Assembly (NCBI GenBank): GCA_900472925.1
Contig: UCJU01000004.1
Location: 1-64,000, forward strand
Length of the DNA stretch: 64,000 nucleotides
Direction: 5' to 3'
DNA from: Hyphomicrobiales bacterium
Lineage (GTDB): Bacteria > Pseudomonadota > Alphaproteobacteria > Rhizobiales > Rhizobiaceae
Under the pieces are notes generated by a model, which was not told where the DNA came from, ran no database searches, and saw nothing but the letters and a program-made list of their open reading frames with translations. Below, piece by piece: positions 63,974 to 64,000 of the stretch. Within the stretch, counting starts at the first letter, position 1. Each line of letters starts with the position of its first letter. A program made the translations under genes and the position numbers.

Positions 63974-64000
63974 AATCTCCCTGTGATGCAAATTGTCGTT

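Noticed and set aside
1-64000. CRISPR arrays and rRNA genes
   Set aside because: No regularly spaced direct repeats and no rRNA-like sequence were seen in the window.

Overview
The window looks like a chromosomal segment of an Agrobacterium/Rhizobium-type alphaproteobacterium. The evidence is the dense load of ABC importers, an iron-uptake locus with a TGA-N9-TCA (RirA/IRO-type) site, a periplasmic PaoABC-type aldehyde oxidoreductase, an orphan VgrG/PAAR secretion cassette, and the overall codon style. The species call is an inference from gene content; no marker gene is present.

Layout. (1) 0.8-8.4 kb: a plus-strand operon with a CUT1-type sugar ABC importer (binding protein, two permeases, ATPase), an SMP-30 family lactonase-like protein, a mannonate dehydratase and a signal-less GH28 (polygalacturonase-fold) protein. 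Together they suggest uptake and intracellular breakdown of a pectin- or uronate-derived oligosaccharide. (2) 8.6-23.6 kb: an amino-compound catabolic region with two FAD amine/amino-acid oxidoreductases, an Lrp/AsnC regulator, a peptide/opine-type ABC importer with a fused double ATPase, two type II HAD hydrolases, a class III aminotransferase, a GNAT protein, a GhrA-like dehydrogenase and an M20 deacylase. (3) 23.7-30.9 kb: a siderophore-iron locus (periplasmic binding protein, two FecCD permeases, ATPase, TonB receptor, AraC regulator). (4) 31.18-51.59 kb: a ~20.4-kb genomic island bounded by a 16-bp direct repeat. The right copy is the 3' end of an intact tRNA-Ser(CGA) gene, and a tyrosine integrase sits just inside the left copy. 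Cargo includes an AlpA-like regulator, an HUH-Rep-like protein, an HNH nuclease, an AP2-domain protein, a VgrG-DUF4123-candidate effector-ankyrin candidate immunity-GNAT-PAAR cassette, a serine recombinase, and a 1246-residue Mrr-like nuclease-NACHT NTPase that is probably an antiphage STAND protein. A second, frameshifted integrase remnant lies between the NACHT gene and the tRNA. (5) 51.9-64 kb: core-like genes again. First comes a three-gene operon (N-formylglutamate amidohydrolase-like, DUF1704 metallopeptidase, ATP-grasp ligase), then molybdenum-cofactor maturation genes (MocA-like, split XdhC) divergent from paoABC, then a GAF-degenerate GGDEF-EAL protein.

The most interesting parts are the tRNA-Ser island, with its defence NTPase and orphan type VI cassette containing an unrecognised effector/immunity pair, and the DUF1704/ATP-grasp operon, whose partners resemble the two opposing arms of a C-terminal amino-acid ligation/removal cycle. 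All functional assignments are from reading the sequence; no database search was run.
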